The notes under the pieces were generated by a model. That model searched no databases. It was not told the DNA's origin and worked only from the letters and a program-made list of their open reading frames with translations. The position numbers and the translations under genes were made by a program. Of a stretch of DNA of 64,000 bases, positions 22,474-33,190 are shown in pieces; the stretch's first letter is position 1; each line of letters opens with the position of its first letter. Source of the DNA: Rapana venosa (lineage: Eukaryota > Mollusca > Gastropoda > Neogastropoda > Muricidae); assembly GCA_028751875.1 (NCBI GenBank), contig CM054140.1:56650425-56714424 (forward strand), read 5' to 3'.

Positions 22474-23733
22474 CCTACCTTCCCCTTGTGGTGGTGGTGG
22501 TGGGGGGGGGGGGGGGGGAGCAAGGCTTAGTTGAAAATGTAAATTTTACATATGCATTTTTGTGGTAAATAAACATATCAATTTTTCCTTTTTATAAACA
22601 AAAAAATGCAAAAAATCGCCAATGACGTCACATTTCACTCGGGACATACACCACGTTTTGACTCAAGTATCGTTTTATTATTTTTTTTTTTATAACCTGG
22701 GACAAACCAACAGGTAAACAACTCGCATCACGCGCCATTTTGACAACTCCACCCCCCCCCCCCCCCCCCCCTTTTTTTTTTTTTTTTTGCTCCCGTGTTT
22801 TTTCAGAAAAAAAAACACCAACCCCGCACAATTTCGTGTTTTGTTCTCAAACTTGTTCACGCACGGGCTGGTCAGAATGTTAGCCTACTACCGCAGAGTA
22901 AAGGGCGTGGGATCAGGCCGCACGTGCAGTCACTGAAGTTACACGTCGAAAACTCGTGTGTTGGATGTAGCTGGGATTTCCGAATATATATCTCCCTCTA
23001 GCTGACTCCATCCTACTGTGACTTACCTCTTTCGTATTTCTGCCCTGTGTGAATAATACTTTATATACCGAGTGCAGCTTCTATAATATGGCGCTTGCAT
23101 CTTCTGTGATGGTGTGTACATCTTCTGTGATGGCGTGTGCATCTTCTATAATTATGCGGTGTGCATATTCTGTAAGTTGGAACTGTGTGTGTGCACGCAT
23201 CTTCTCTAGACTGGAGAAATATTGGAATATCTTCAAATCACACGGACAGCGTTTGACCCTTTTCATCATTGAGCTGTGTGTGTGCATCTGTGATACATAC
23301 CGAGTGCAACTTCTATATTGTTCTCTTTGCGCTATGTGGTGGAGTCTTCGGTATGGTGTTACGCGTGTGTGTCTTCTATATATTATATGCGGTGCGCATA
23401 TTCTATATTATGTTGGAACTGTGTACATCTTCAAAATTTTTGGAGACTTGCAGAGAAAACGTGAGTACTATTTTCCTAGATCTTTGCTAAAAGGTTTTAT
23501 GAATTAGAGATAGTTAAGGGTTAAAATTGCCTGTATGAAATGTAGGGTGAATGTTCTGAATTGGGGTGGTTGGGTATGGCTTGTTTTGATATGGTTGGTT
23601 TTAGTTTGAATATTATAGCTTGAAAACTGGGTGGGATTTTTGGGGGGTTTAGCTGTCGAAGACGGATTTCCTCTGTGTCTTACTCTGCCTCTGTCTCTGT
23701 CTTTGACTTGGGACTTGACTCTGTCTATCTCTG

Positions 23734-23820
<87 letters not shown>

Positions 23821-24111
23821 TCTCTGTCTCAATATGTGTCTGTTAGTCTATATGTCTGTCAGTCTATCTGTCTGTCCGTCTGTCTGTCTCTCGTCTTGCT
23901 AGATACGAGTAACTATGCTAGTGTTTATTTATGTATTCATCTATTCATTTAGTGTGTGTGCGTGTCTATGCTTACGCCCGTGCGCATGCGTCCGTTTGTG
24001 TGCGTGCTTGCTTGCATGCTTGCGCGTGTGTGTGTGTGTATGTGTTGACGGGTGTGCTGGGTTTTTTTTGCGTGCTTCTTCAGCCTATCTGTTCTTGCAT
24101 CCTATCGTTTC

Positions 24112-24685
24112 TTCCTGTCCCAAACCTTTCCTGTCCCAAACTTTTCTGTCCCAAACCTTCCTGTCCCAAACCTTGCCTGTCCCAAACCTTCCTGTCCCAA
24201 ACCTTGCCTGTCCCAAACCTTCCTGTCCCAAAACCTTTCCTGTCCCAAACCTTTCCTGTCCCCAAACCTTGCCTGTCCCAAAACCTTTCCTGTCCCAAAC
24301 CTTTCCTGTCCCAAAACCTTTCCTGTCCCAAACCTTTCCTGTCCCAAAACCTTTCTTGTCCCAAACCCTTCCTGTCCCAAACCTGCATGTCTCAAACCCT
24401 TCCTGTCCCAAACCTGCATGTCTCAAACCCTTCCTGTCCCAAAACCTTTCCTGTCCCAAACCTTTCCTGTCTCAAACCTTTCTTGTCCCAAAACCTTTCC
24501 TGTCCCAAACCTTTCCTGTCCCAAAACCTTTCCTGTCCCAAACCTTTCCTGTCCCAAACTTTTCCTGTCCCAAACCTTTCCTCCAAACCTTTCCTGTCCC
24601 AAACCTTTCCTCCAAACCTTTCCTGTCCCAAACCTTTCCTGTCCCAAACCTTTCCTGTCCCAAAACCTTTCCTCTCCCAAACCTA
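24112..24685. repeat. 16-bp minisatellite, longest copy
   Basis: Unit CCTTTCCTGTCCCAAA, about 35 repeats with one-base length variants and a local variant ACCTGCATGTCTCAAA. The unit contains no stop triplet in any of six frames, which creates ORFs of 80-500 codons on both strands. Confidence 0.9.
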
Positions 24686-24925
24686 AGATTTTTGCGTATG
24701 CGACCGTTTTTGTCCATCATTCAGGTAACCGCATTCCGACTGCGGGGATGCTGTCTAAACATGACGCCGGTGTGCATGGTTTTTTTGTTTTATTTTAATT
24801 TTTGTCATCCGTTATTATTGGCGCGCAATGGCCTACTCTTCCCAAAGGCGGAACTGGATTTAACATATTTTGCGCAAGATGTGCTGCGTGCGTCCGCTTA
24901 TGGGACCTCGGTTTATGTGCTCCGG
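24685..24925 (-). mobile_element. Main-family SINE in compound repeat copy 3
   Basis: Tail B and body to GGGACCTCGGTTTATGTGCT; head missing. Identical tail B to copy 2 over more than 80 bp. Confidence 0.75.
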
Positions 24926-25077
24926 GTTTCTGATGTTATACTCGAAGGATCTCTTTTATGTTTAACTTTTAGGAAAGATTCTTTATTTAATGGTTCTATG
25001 CGTTATCTTCTTTTAAAACTCAGGCTCGTTTTATCATCAGGATCATCTGACCAGAGCACATTACCTGCCTCTTTTAA

Positions 25078-25180
25078 ACATCCAGCCCCGGCTGCGGTTT
25101 TGTCAATTCCTGTCTCTGTACCCACCGGGGACACAACTCGGCCTCCTACTTTGCGACGAAAGCGCACGGATTCCACGCGT
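25078..25180 (-). mobile_element. Diverged SINE body fragment left of the C tract
   Basis: Minus-strand match to the body: CATCCAGCCCCGGCTGCGGT, TTTGTCAATTCCTGTCTCTG, CCCACCGGGGACACAACTCG on the plus strand correspond to the tail-A start and the GTGCCGGTGGGAACAG block. Confidence 0.55.
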
Positions 25181-25241
25181 GCGCAAATCCCCCTCGATCG
25201 CAACCGGCACCCCCGGTCTTCATGTCCTCACCCACAGGCAC

Positions 25242-25284
25242 CTTCCCGCACCCCCCCCCCACCCCCCCCCCCCCCCCCCCCCCC

Positions 25285-25353
<69 letters not shown>
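25242..25353. repeat. Poly-C tract of about 110 bp
   Basis: Almost uninterrupted C with four A. On the other strand it is poly-G. It could form i-motif/G-quadruplex structure, or be a sequencing artefact. Confidence 0.8.
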
Positions 25354-25354
25354 T

Positions 25355-25620
25355 TTCGGAAGAGAAGGCCACTACGCGCCGGTGGGAACGAGTGACAAAA
25401 AAGTTTTAAAAAATTCATGCACCACACAGGAGTCGGGTTAAGACAAGACACCAATCCCGAAGTCGGAATGCGGCTACCTAAATGTTGGGGACGGGTGGAG
25501 GGGGGGGGGGGGGGGGGGGGGGGAGGGGGGAGGGGGGGGGGGTGGACGGTCACATACGCAAACATCTCGCCATTGGTGAACCTCGGAGCTCTAGTCGAGG
25601 AAGAAGGAGGGAGGAGATTT
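25355..25620 (+). mobile_element. SINE body end plus tail B right of the C tract
   Basis: Begins CTTTCGGAAGAGAAGGCCAC directly after the C run and continues to tail B (CCCGAAGTCGGAATGCGGCT, ACCTCGGAGCTCTAGTCGAG). Tail B contains its own G-run (25498-25543). Confidence 0.75.
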
Positions 25621-25671
25621 CCCGTTTGAACCTCCCCCGCCCCCCCCCCCCCCCCCCCCTGCTAAAAAAAA

Positions 25672-25948
25672 GGTGAAGGTAAAGGAGTCCCATAACCTAT
25701 AAGGTCGTAGGGGAGCGAGGCGTCAGAGACCTCACTTCTCTAGGGCCAGCATATTGAGGGCGGCGCCCATCTCCTCTCCCTCGCTGCTTTACCTTCCCTG
25801 ACCCTAAAGAGGGCAGGTACCCATTTACAGCTGGGTGAACTGGGGGAACTGTACTGAAGCCAAGGCGCGCAAACGGTCACCCATCCAACTGGTAACCACG
25901 CTCGACGCTGCTTAACTTGGCTGGGGGAAAGCGAGTGCTCCGACCACT
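25672..25948 (-). mobile_element. 5S-derived SINE, nearly full length
   Basis: Contains the 5S-like boxes (minus strand of 25878-25918) and most of the A-box head (GTGGTCGGAGCACTCGC, 25930-25948 region), followed by the shared body. The head is interrupted at 25948 by TTTATT-rich DNA leading into a tRNA-type SINE. Confidence 0.75.
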
Positions 25949-26005
25949 TATTTTATTTCATTTGTTTATTTATCTATTAATTAATTAATTAATTTATTTA
26001 TTCTA

Positions 26006-26222
26006 TTATTTCGAGGATAATGGCATAAGCACTCATGTGCTTTTAAAAAAAAATTGTTTTACCAAGTCCCTGTGTGTATGCATTTTTGGGGGTCAATGTT
26101 GTCATCCGTTCCCACCGGCACATAATGGCTTACTCTTTCCGAAAAGCGGAACGGGTTTTAACGTGTGCGCAAGATGTTCTGCGTGCGTTCGAGCACGGGA
26201 CCTCGGGTTTATGGTCTCCACT
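26006..26222 (-). mobile_element. Main-family SINE, head missing, tail A
   Basis: Minus strand with tail A hairpin (GCACATGAGTGC) and body up to GAGACCATAAACCCGAGG; joined to unrelated DNA at 26222. Confidence 0.8.
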
Positions 26223-26674
26223 AGATTGTGTGGGTAGGCTGAGGGCTAGTCTTTTGGGTAAAACAGAGGTCTTGTGTGCAACAGACATTTAGTGCATGGA
26301 AAAGAACCCACGGCAGTAAGAGAGTTGTCCCTGGGATTATTCTGTGGAAGAAAATGCACACTTGTAAGGAAAAAAACCATGTGACAGGGGGAAAATAGTG
26401 GGTGGAGCTGTTCTTCTGGTGACACACTCTTCCCTGGGGAGAGCAGCTGGAATTTGACTTTGAGAAATTTGCCGTGACTGACAGTGGCATACAATGCAAT
26501 ACAATGTAATACGATGCAATACAATGAAATACAATGCAATGCAATGCAATACAATACAATGCAATGCAATGCCATGCCATGCCATACTAATACTATACTG
26601 ATATTATACTACTATACTATACTAATACTAATACTATACTAGCTATACTATACTATACTATAGTATACTATAAT
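26223..26674. repeat. Unassigned DNA then AATGCAATAC and ACTATACT arrays
   Basis: 26223-26485 shows nothing recognisable. 26487-26580 is a degenerate AATGCAATAC array and 26583-26665 an ACTATACT array. Confidence 0.7.
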
Positions 26675-26785
26675 AATAATAATAATAATACATGGAATTT
26701 ATATAGCGCTATATCTTGCAGAAAACAAATCAAAGCGCTTTCATTCATCCTACTCATTCACATGCAGCCAGTTACAATGAATAGG
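26675..26785 (+). repeat. Short dispersed repeat with TATAGCGCT/AAAGCGCT blocks
   Basis: AATAATAATACATGGAATTT, ATATAGCGCTATATCTTGCA and CAAATCAAAGCGCTTTCATT; here it continues to CACATGCAGCCAGTTAC. Confidence 0.6.
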
Positions 26786-27029
26786 TTGGTTATTTTTTTT
26801 ACAAATTCAAATGTATACACACACTATATACTGCACACTATACTATACTAGACAAAAAAGTACAATTTCACTTCTAACTTCAAACCAGCTGATAATTTTA
26901 AGATTTTGATGAAAAGGGCCATGACTCTGCGAGGAAATAAATAAATATTTTTAAAATAAATAGAATAGGAGTGAGTTTGGGGAGTGGGTGGTGTGGGGGG
27001 TGGGGTGGGGGGTCATGTACACATTTGCT

Positions 27030-27830
27030 TCATTTATAAGCAGTATAATACCTCCTCGACTGCTTTAGCGTTAGATTTCTGGCAGTCCACTACCAAACAC
27101 GTACGCAGGCAGGCCAAAGCAAGTGTCTTCTTCTTCTTCTTCTTCTTCGTCTTCTTCTTCTTCTTCTTCCTCCTCGTCTTCTTCTTCTTCTTCTTCTTCT
27201 TTGTCGTTGTCGTCGTCGTCGTCGTCGTCGTCTGCTTCTTCTTCTTCTTCGTCGTCTTCTTCTTTTTCTTCGCCGCCGTCGTCTTGTTGTTGTTGTTGTT
27301 GTTGTTCTTCTTCTTCTTCTTCTTCTTCTTCTTCTTCTTTTTCTTCTTCTTCTTCTTCTTCTTCTTCTTCTTCTTCTTCTTCTTCTTCTTCTTCTTCCTC
27401 GTCTTCTTGTTCTACTTTTTCTTCTTCTTGTTCTTCTTGTTCTTGTTCTTCTTCTTCTTCTTCTTCTTCCTCCTCCTCCTCCTCCTCCTCCTCCTCCTCT
27501 TCTTCCTCCTCCTCCTCCTCCTCCTCTTCTTCTTCTTCTTCTTCTTCTTCTTCTTCATCTTCTTGTTCCTCGTCTTCTTCTTCTTCTTCTTCTTCTTCTT
27601 CTTCTTCTTCTTCTACGCTCAGACAGAAACTCTTGTCGTCTGTGATGTGAACAAAACTTGCGTTGCGTTGTGGTTAAAGCGCCTGACAAGCCATGGCCCA
27701 GCCCTTCCAGACTACAGTGTAGAAGAGAATCGTTATCTTTTTAAGTCTTTCTGGAAAAACAAAAGGCAGGAGAAACTTGACCAAGAAGGCAGAAAATAGA
27801 CAAGAAGGAGGTGACAGGAAGAAAAAAAAA
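27030..27830. repeat. TTC array element, longer copy
   Basis: A 490-bp TTC/CTT array with GTC and TCC patches (27120-27612), flanked on the left by AGCAGTATAATACCTCCTCG and on the right by ACGCTCAGACAGAAACTCTT through GTTATCTTTTTAAGTC. The same flanks recur at 15860-16424, so the array travels with a larger duplicated unit. Confidence 0.75.
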
Positions 27831-29216
27831 GAACAAGGCAGAGTAAAGAGAGGGATAGAAAAGAGGGAATTCCTAGCACAGAAATTTCAGAAGGTGGGGA
27901 TGCTGTTTATACAGACAGGATCTTGGTTTCCCTACGGGTGGAAAAAAGCAAGTGTCTTTAAACAGCTCCCTTCCATCCTCTCCCTCCTTCCTTGGACAAA
28001 ACGGACAAGGTTACACTATTTTGAGTGTATAATTATTTATATGGATGAATTAATCTGATGCTGAGTGGGATAAGAAAAAAAATAAAGCTATGTCTGTCGC
28101 TTGCTGAAAATTCTGGCTTTCTAAAAGTGCTTTTAAAGACTAGTAGTAGCGTTTCCGTACGTTCCCCGGAACCAATCGGTGACCAGTATGCTACGCCAGT
28201 CGATGGGTATTTTATTTATTTTTTATTTTATTCTTTTATATCGAGGATAATGGAATAAGCACTTATGTGCATTTTTTTACATCCGGTCCCCGTGTGTATG
28301 CGGTTTTGTACATTCTGTCATGTTCCTACCGGCACACAATGGCCTACTCTTGCGAAAAGTGGAACAGGATGTAACATGTGCGCAAGATGTTCTGCGTGCG
28401 TTCGCACACGGGGCCTCAGTTTATAGTCTCATCCGAAGGATTTTTGGGGAGGGTGGAGTCTGCGCTGATGTTAACTCCAGGGGAAAATATCCCCCTTGAA
28501 CGAGAATCGGACCCGAGTCGTCAGATTGCGAGCGCAATGTTCTAACCACTAGGCTATCCCGCCCCCCCCCCCCCCTGCATCATGATAAAGAACGTTGGGT
28601 TAAATATGTGGTTCAAATATATCCTTCTTCAGAAAACATGAATTTTATACATAAATACATTGAGAGTGGTAACGAGGCAAATTGTTTATAGTTTAAATAT
28701 GTGTGCTGTGGTTGTTGGTGTTGATGATGGTGGCGGTAATTTTATTGTTGTTGTTGCTGTTAATGGTGGTGAAGGTGGTAGTGATTTTGTTGGTGGTGGT
28801 TGGTAGGATTTTTTGTTGTTTATTTATTTTTTCTGAAGTGGGAAAATTACAAGTTCTTGTTCATATTTCATTCTGAAATGAAAGATGCTCGAAAAAGACA
28901 TATATAGGGTTGAAGAAGAACGTTTTGCATTTGAAAATGTAGAGACAGCCCTTAAAACAGAAGTGTTGAAAAAGAAACAACAGACATTGTGACCTGTCTA
29001 ACAAAAAAAAAAGTATGCAGACTTCAGTCGGCACTGAAGTTGTAACCAGACCAGTTCTTTATAGCGTAATCGCACATAATAATTATATAGAATCTTTATT
29101 TGCAGAACAGCAGAATCGAAACCCTCATCAGAAACGGGCTATTTGAGAGTTTTATTTCTTTAAAAGAAGTGAAGCGGGAGTCATAATTTTTTGGGGACAA
29201 AGGCAGAGGATGTATA
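27831..29216. other. Mostly unassigned DNA around a SINE
   Basis: Apart from the SINE at 28236-28562, only GGT/GTT-rich stretches (28700-28830) are visible. No exon-like ORF seen. Confidence 0.3.
28236..28562 (-). mobile_element. Main-family SINE, full length, tail A
   Basis: Minus strand from 28562: GCGGGATAGCCTAGTGGTTA (A box), GGGTCCGATTCTC (B box), linker GGAGTTAACATCAGCGCAGA, body and tail A. A C tract of 14 lies next to the 5' end. Confidence 0.85.
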
Positions 29217-29333
29217 AGGTAAAGGTGTCCCATAACCCATGTGGTCGTAGGGGAGTGAGGTGTCAGAGACCTCAGCTTCTCAAGGGGCCAGCATATTGAG
29301 GGCGGCGCCTATCTCCTCTCCCTCGCTGCTTTA
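29217..29333 (-). mobile_element. 5S-derived SINE, 3' half only
   Basis: Matches the tail half of the other copies (GGTGTCCCATAACC to CTCGCTGCTTTA). The 5S-like half is absent and replaced by a CT array starting at about 29336, so the copy is either truncated or overrun by microsatellite growth. Confidence 0.75.
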
Positions 29334-29335
29334 TT

Positions 29336-29837
<502 letters not shown>

Positions 29838-30022
29838 CAGGACTGGATGTAGACAAACCGTACAAAACGCTTACTTCTGCCCACAGCACTGATCTAACTT
29901 CACATGCTTGGAGCTGGTTGATGCCCGAAGACGAATGAGGATGCCTACGGTCTGAAAGAACAGGGTCCACAGCTGCCTCTGTCTGATTTCTGGAACAGAA
30001 GTTAGTCCATTTTTTTCTCATC

Positions 30023-30419
<397 letters not shown>

Positions 30420-31690
30420 AATGTTTTTAAGTACTTCTTGTGCCAATTACAACTACTACAACCCTGAAACCAACGAAAGAGGCTTGAGACTCCTAGACTC
30501 TGCCAGCTACAACAAACAACCTGAAGGTGGTGGTGAACACACTTGGTCCACACAAAACCATCTAGAGGCTGAACATGACACAGCCCAGGATGAGATCACC
30601 ACACTCAAAATAGACTACATCATCATGGTCAAACGACGCTTTCAATCAAGTGTCAAGATTGCGTAGACCCAGGAGCCTTCCAGAAGCAGACGTAGGAGAA
30701 GCGACCACGAACTTGTGATGATGATGACTTCCAGTCTCCGCCTCAAGAGGATTAAGAATCAAGCAGGGAGATGTAAGGATCAAGTTCAGTCTGGAGAATC
30801 TCAAGGACTCAAAAATATAGTTAAAAAAAACCTTACATACAACGAGAGGACAAATTTGCCCCCACTTCTCGTTGTTGACAACCAGGACACTTTGTAGAGA
30901 GCCTGATCAACAGTTTTAACACTGCCGTGACTGAAACAGCCAGCCTGATTATCAGCTTTAACACTGCCGTGACTGAAACAGCCAGCCTGATTATCAGCTG
31001 TAACACTGCCGTGACTGAAACAGCCAGCCTGATTATCAGCTGTAACACTGCCGTGACTGAAACAGCCAGCCTGATTATCAGCTGTAACACTGCCGTGACT
31101 GAAACAGCCAGCCTGATTATTAGCTGTAACACTGCCGTGACTGAAACAGCCAGCCTGATTATCAGCTGTAACACTGCCGTGACTGAAACAGCCAACGACA
31201 TCCTTGGCAAACACTGACCAACAAAGAAGCCCTGGATCACAGAAGACATACTCAAGCTGTGCGACAAACCCAGAGAACTGAAGGTGCAAAAGAAGAAATA
31301 TTCCGAAGGTGCTACAGTATGCAGAGAAGCCAGTCATCAAATTAAAAAAAGGCATGAGGAAAGACAAGGAGACACAGATTGAAGAACAGTGCAAAGGCCT
31401 CGGAAGAAAATGTATATGTTTGTCCGTCGTGTCCGACGATGACCTCCAAAACAGCCGAGGAGGCAGCTGCTGTTTTGGAAACTGGGCAGAAATTTGATTA
31501 TAGTGGAGATGCCTTGCCCACAGTACATCCCCACTCTCTCGGCCAAGTGGGCATAAGGACAGTCAGCGTTGTACAAAGCCTACACAAGCTTGTGAGAGAC
31601 CCGACAAGCTCAAAACAAGGGAGAACCCCTACCATCCCAGACAAAGCAGGGAAATGTCTCACAGAAGATCAAGATATTTTAAAGAGGTGG
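30420..31690 (+). mobile_element. LINE fragment (endonuclease end and linker) with internal minisatellite
   Basis: Frames give NERGLRLLDSASYN, IDYIIMVKRRFQSSVKIA, SDHELVMMMTSSLRLKRIKN (Ser-Asp-His of an AP-type endonuclease), then NTAVTETAS repeats, ANDILGKH, KKPWITEDILKLCDKPRELK, IKKGMRKDKETQIEEQCK and finally SKQGRTPTIPDKAGKCLTED with ILKRWTE. The order matches non-LTR ORF2 proteins up to the start of the reverse transcriptase. A 160-bp foreign piece seems inserted at about 31408-31570. The fragment ends abruptly at the AGT array (31690). Confidence 0.7.
30918..31189 (+). repeat. 42-bp tandem repeat inside the LINE, 6.5 copies
   Basis: Unit starts with AACACTGCCGTGACTG at 30918, 30960, 31002, 31044, 31086, 31128 and 31170 (last partial). 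Copies differ by one or two bases. 42 bp is 14 codons, and the repeated peptide NTAVTETASLIISC contains a stretch normally present once in such LINE proteins before the KH/PKKPW region. Confidence 0.9.
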
Positions 31691-31748
31691 ACAGAGTAGT
31701 AGTAGCAGCAGCAGCAGCAGTAGTAGTAGAAGTAGTAGTGGTAGTAGT

Positions 31749-31795
<47 letters not shown>

Positions 31796-31851
31796 AAGTA
31801 GTAGTAGTAGTAGTAGTAGAAGTAGTAGTAGTAGAAGTAGTAGTAGAAGTA

Positions 31852-31903
<52 letters not shown>

Positions 31904-32352
31904 AAGTAGTAGTAGTAGAAGTAGTAGAAGTAGTCGTAGTAGTAATAGTAGTAGTAGAAGTAGTAGTAATAGTAGTAAAAGTAGTAGTAGTAGTAGTCGT
32001 AGTAGTAATAGTAGTAGTAGTAGCATTAGCAGTAGTAGAAGTAAAAGTAGTAGTAGTCGTAGTCGTCGTCGTAGAAGTAGTAGTAGTAAAAGTAGTAGTA
32101 GTCGTAGTAGTAGTAGTCGTAGTAGTAGTAGTCGTCGTAGTAGTAGTCGTCGTAGTAGCAGTAGTAGTCGTAGTAGTAGTAGCAGTAGTAGCAGTAGTAG
32201 TAGTAGTAGTAGCAGTAGTCGTAGTAGTAGTAGCAGTAGTAGTAGTAGTAGTAGCAGTAGTGGTAGTGGCAGCTGCGGCTGCTGCAGTAGCAGGAGGAGT
32301 AGTAGTCGTAGTAGAAGTAGTTGTAGTAGTACTAGTAGCAGCAGTCGTAGTC

Positions 32353-32384
<32 letters not shown>

Positions 32385-32405
32385 CGCAGTCGTAGCAGTA
32401 GTATA
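31691..32405. repeat. AGT trinucleotide array, about 715 bp
   Basis: (AGT)n with AGC, AGA and CGT variants, including a GGCAGCTGCGGCTGCTGC patch at 32268-32285. It begins where the LINE fragment stops (ACAGAGTAG), suggesting growth from an AGT in the element. Confidence 0.95.
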
Positions 32406-32439
32406 AACAGAATACTAACTTGTTTTTTCCCCCCCTTTC

Positions 32440-32815
32440 TTTAGCTAGAGCTCCTAGGTTTACCAATGGTGAGATTTTTGCGTTATGCGACCGTTTTTGC
32501 CCACCATTAAGGTAGCCACATTCCGACTTCTGGGTTGATGTCCGGACACGACACCAGTGCATGCATTTTTGTTTTGTCATTCGTTCCAATCAGTACACAG
32601 TGGCCGTACTCTTCCGAAAGGTGGAACGGGCTTTAATTTCTTCACAAGATGTTCGGTGTACATTTGCACACGGGACCTAAGTTTATAGTCTCATCCCAAG
32701 GACTTTTGTCAGCTCCAGGGGGAAAGTTCTCTTGAACGGGTGCCTCAGTGGTGGCTCGAACCCGGGCCGTCAGATTACGAGCGCATCGCTCTAATCGCTC
32801 AGCTACCCCCCCCCC
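32440..32815 (-). mobile_element. Main-family SINE, full length, tail B
   Basis: Minus strand from 32815: GGTAGCTGAGCGATTAGAGC (A box), CCCGGGTTCGAGCC (B box), body, then tail B (CAGAAGTCGGAATGTGGCTA, GGTAAACCTAGGAGCTCTAG). The AGT array adjoins its 3' end. Confidence 0.85.
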
Positions 32816-33084
32816 CCCCTCACCTTTAATAGTTTTATGATGATAGTGAAAATGACACAGAGCTAGAAAAATTGATGCAGGGTCCTTAAAAAAAAAAGGT
32901 GAAGGCGAGTCCTATCAGCAATAAGCGTTGAACCACACAGAAGAAAGTTTGTAACTTATTCTTTTCTCGACAGGCAGCCAGTGGAAAGGACGGACATGAG
33001 GAGCCACTCCGCAGATTTTGAAGAGTGGAACGTAAGATGTACAGCATGGTTTGATATATATTATTTATGTATAATCTCCCATGA

Positions 33085-33190
33085 CTACTTCAAATTCAGA
33101 CCTGCCAGTGCCTTAATCCCCTTCGTGCATATACACAATGCAGATGATTAAATATGCACGTTATAGATGCCGTAACTCATGTTGTCTTCG
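33085..33190 (+). mobile_element. Third-family SINE, internal fragment
   Basis: Shares CTTCGTGCATATACACAATG, the GATTAAATATGCACGTTA block and CCGTAACTCATGT with the copy at 2094. Head and tail are absent. Confidence 0.6.

Larger units (their letters stand above)
22585..24925 (+). repeat. Compound repeat copy 3
   Basis: Same order as copy 2, with a longer 16-bp minisatellite (24112-24685) and more of the SINE. No convincing ORF: frames opened by the minisatellite are not conserved outside it. Confidence 0.85.

Noticed and set aside
23915..25441. 508-codon ORF across the 16-bp minisatellite and C tract
   Set aside because: It arises from a repeat unit without stops plus poly-Pro from the C run; the same happens in other frames and both strands.
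26984..27799. 271-codon poly-Phe/Val and 175-codon poly-Ser ORFs
   Set aside because: Translations of the TTC array; no conserved flanking protein.
31654..32406. 250-codon poly-Val ORF
   Set aside because: Translation of the AGT array; not a protein gene.
32973..33029. Small exon-like stretch between CTCGACAG and GTAAGA
   Set aside because: 57 nt with acceptable splice signals but no partner exon and no recognisable peptide; chance is likely in AT-rich DNA.
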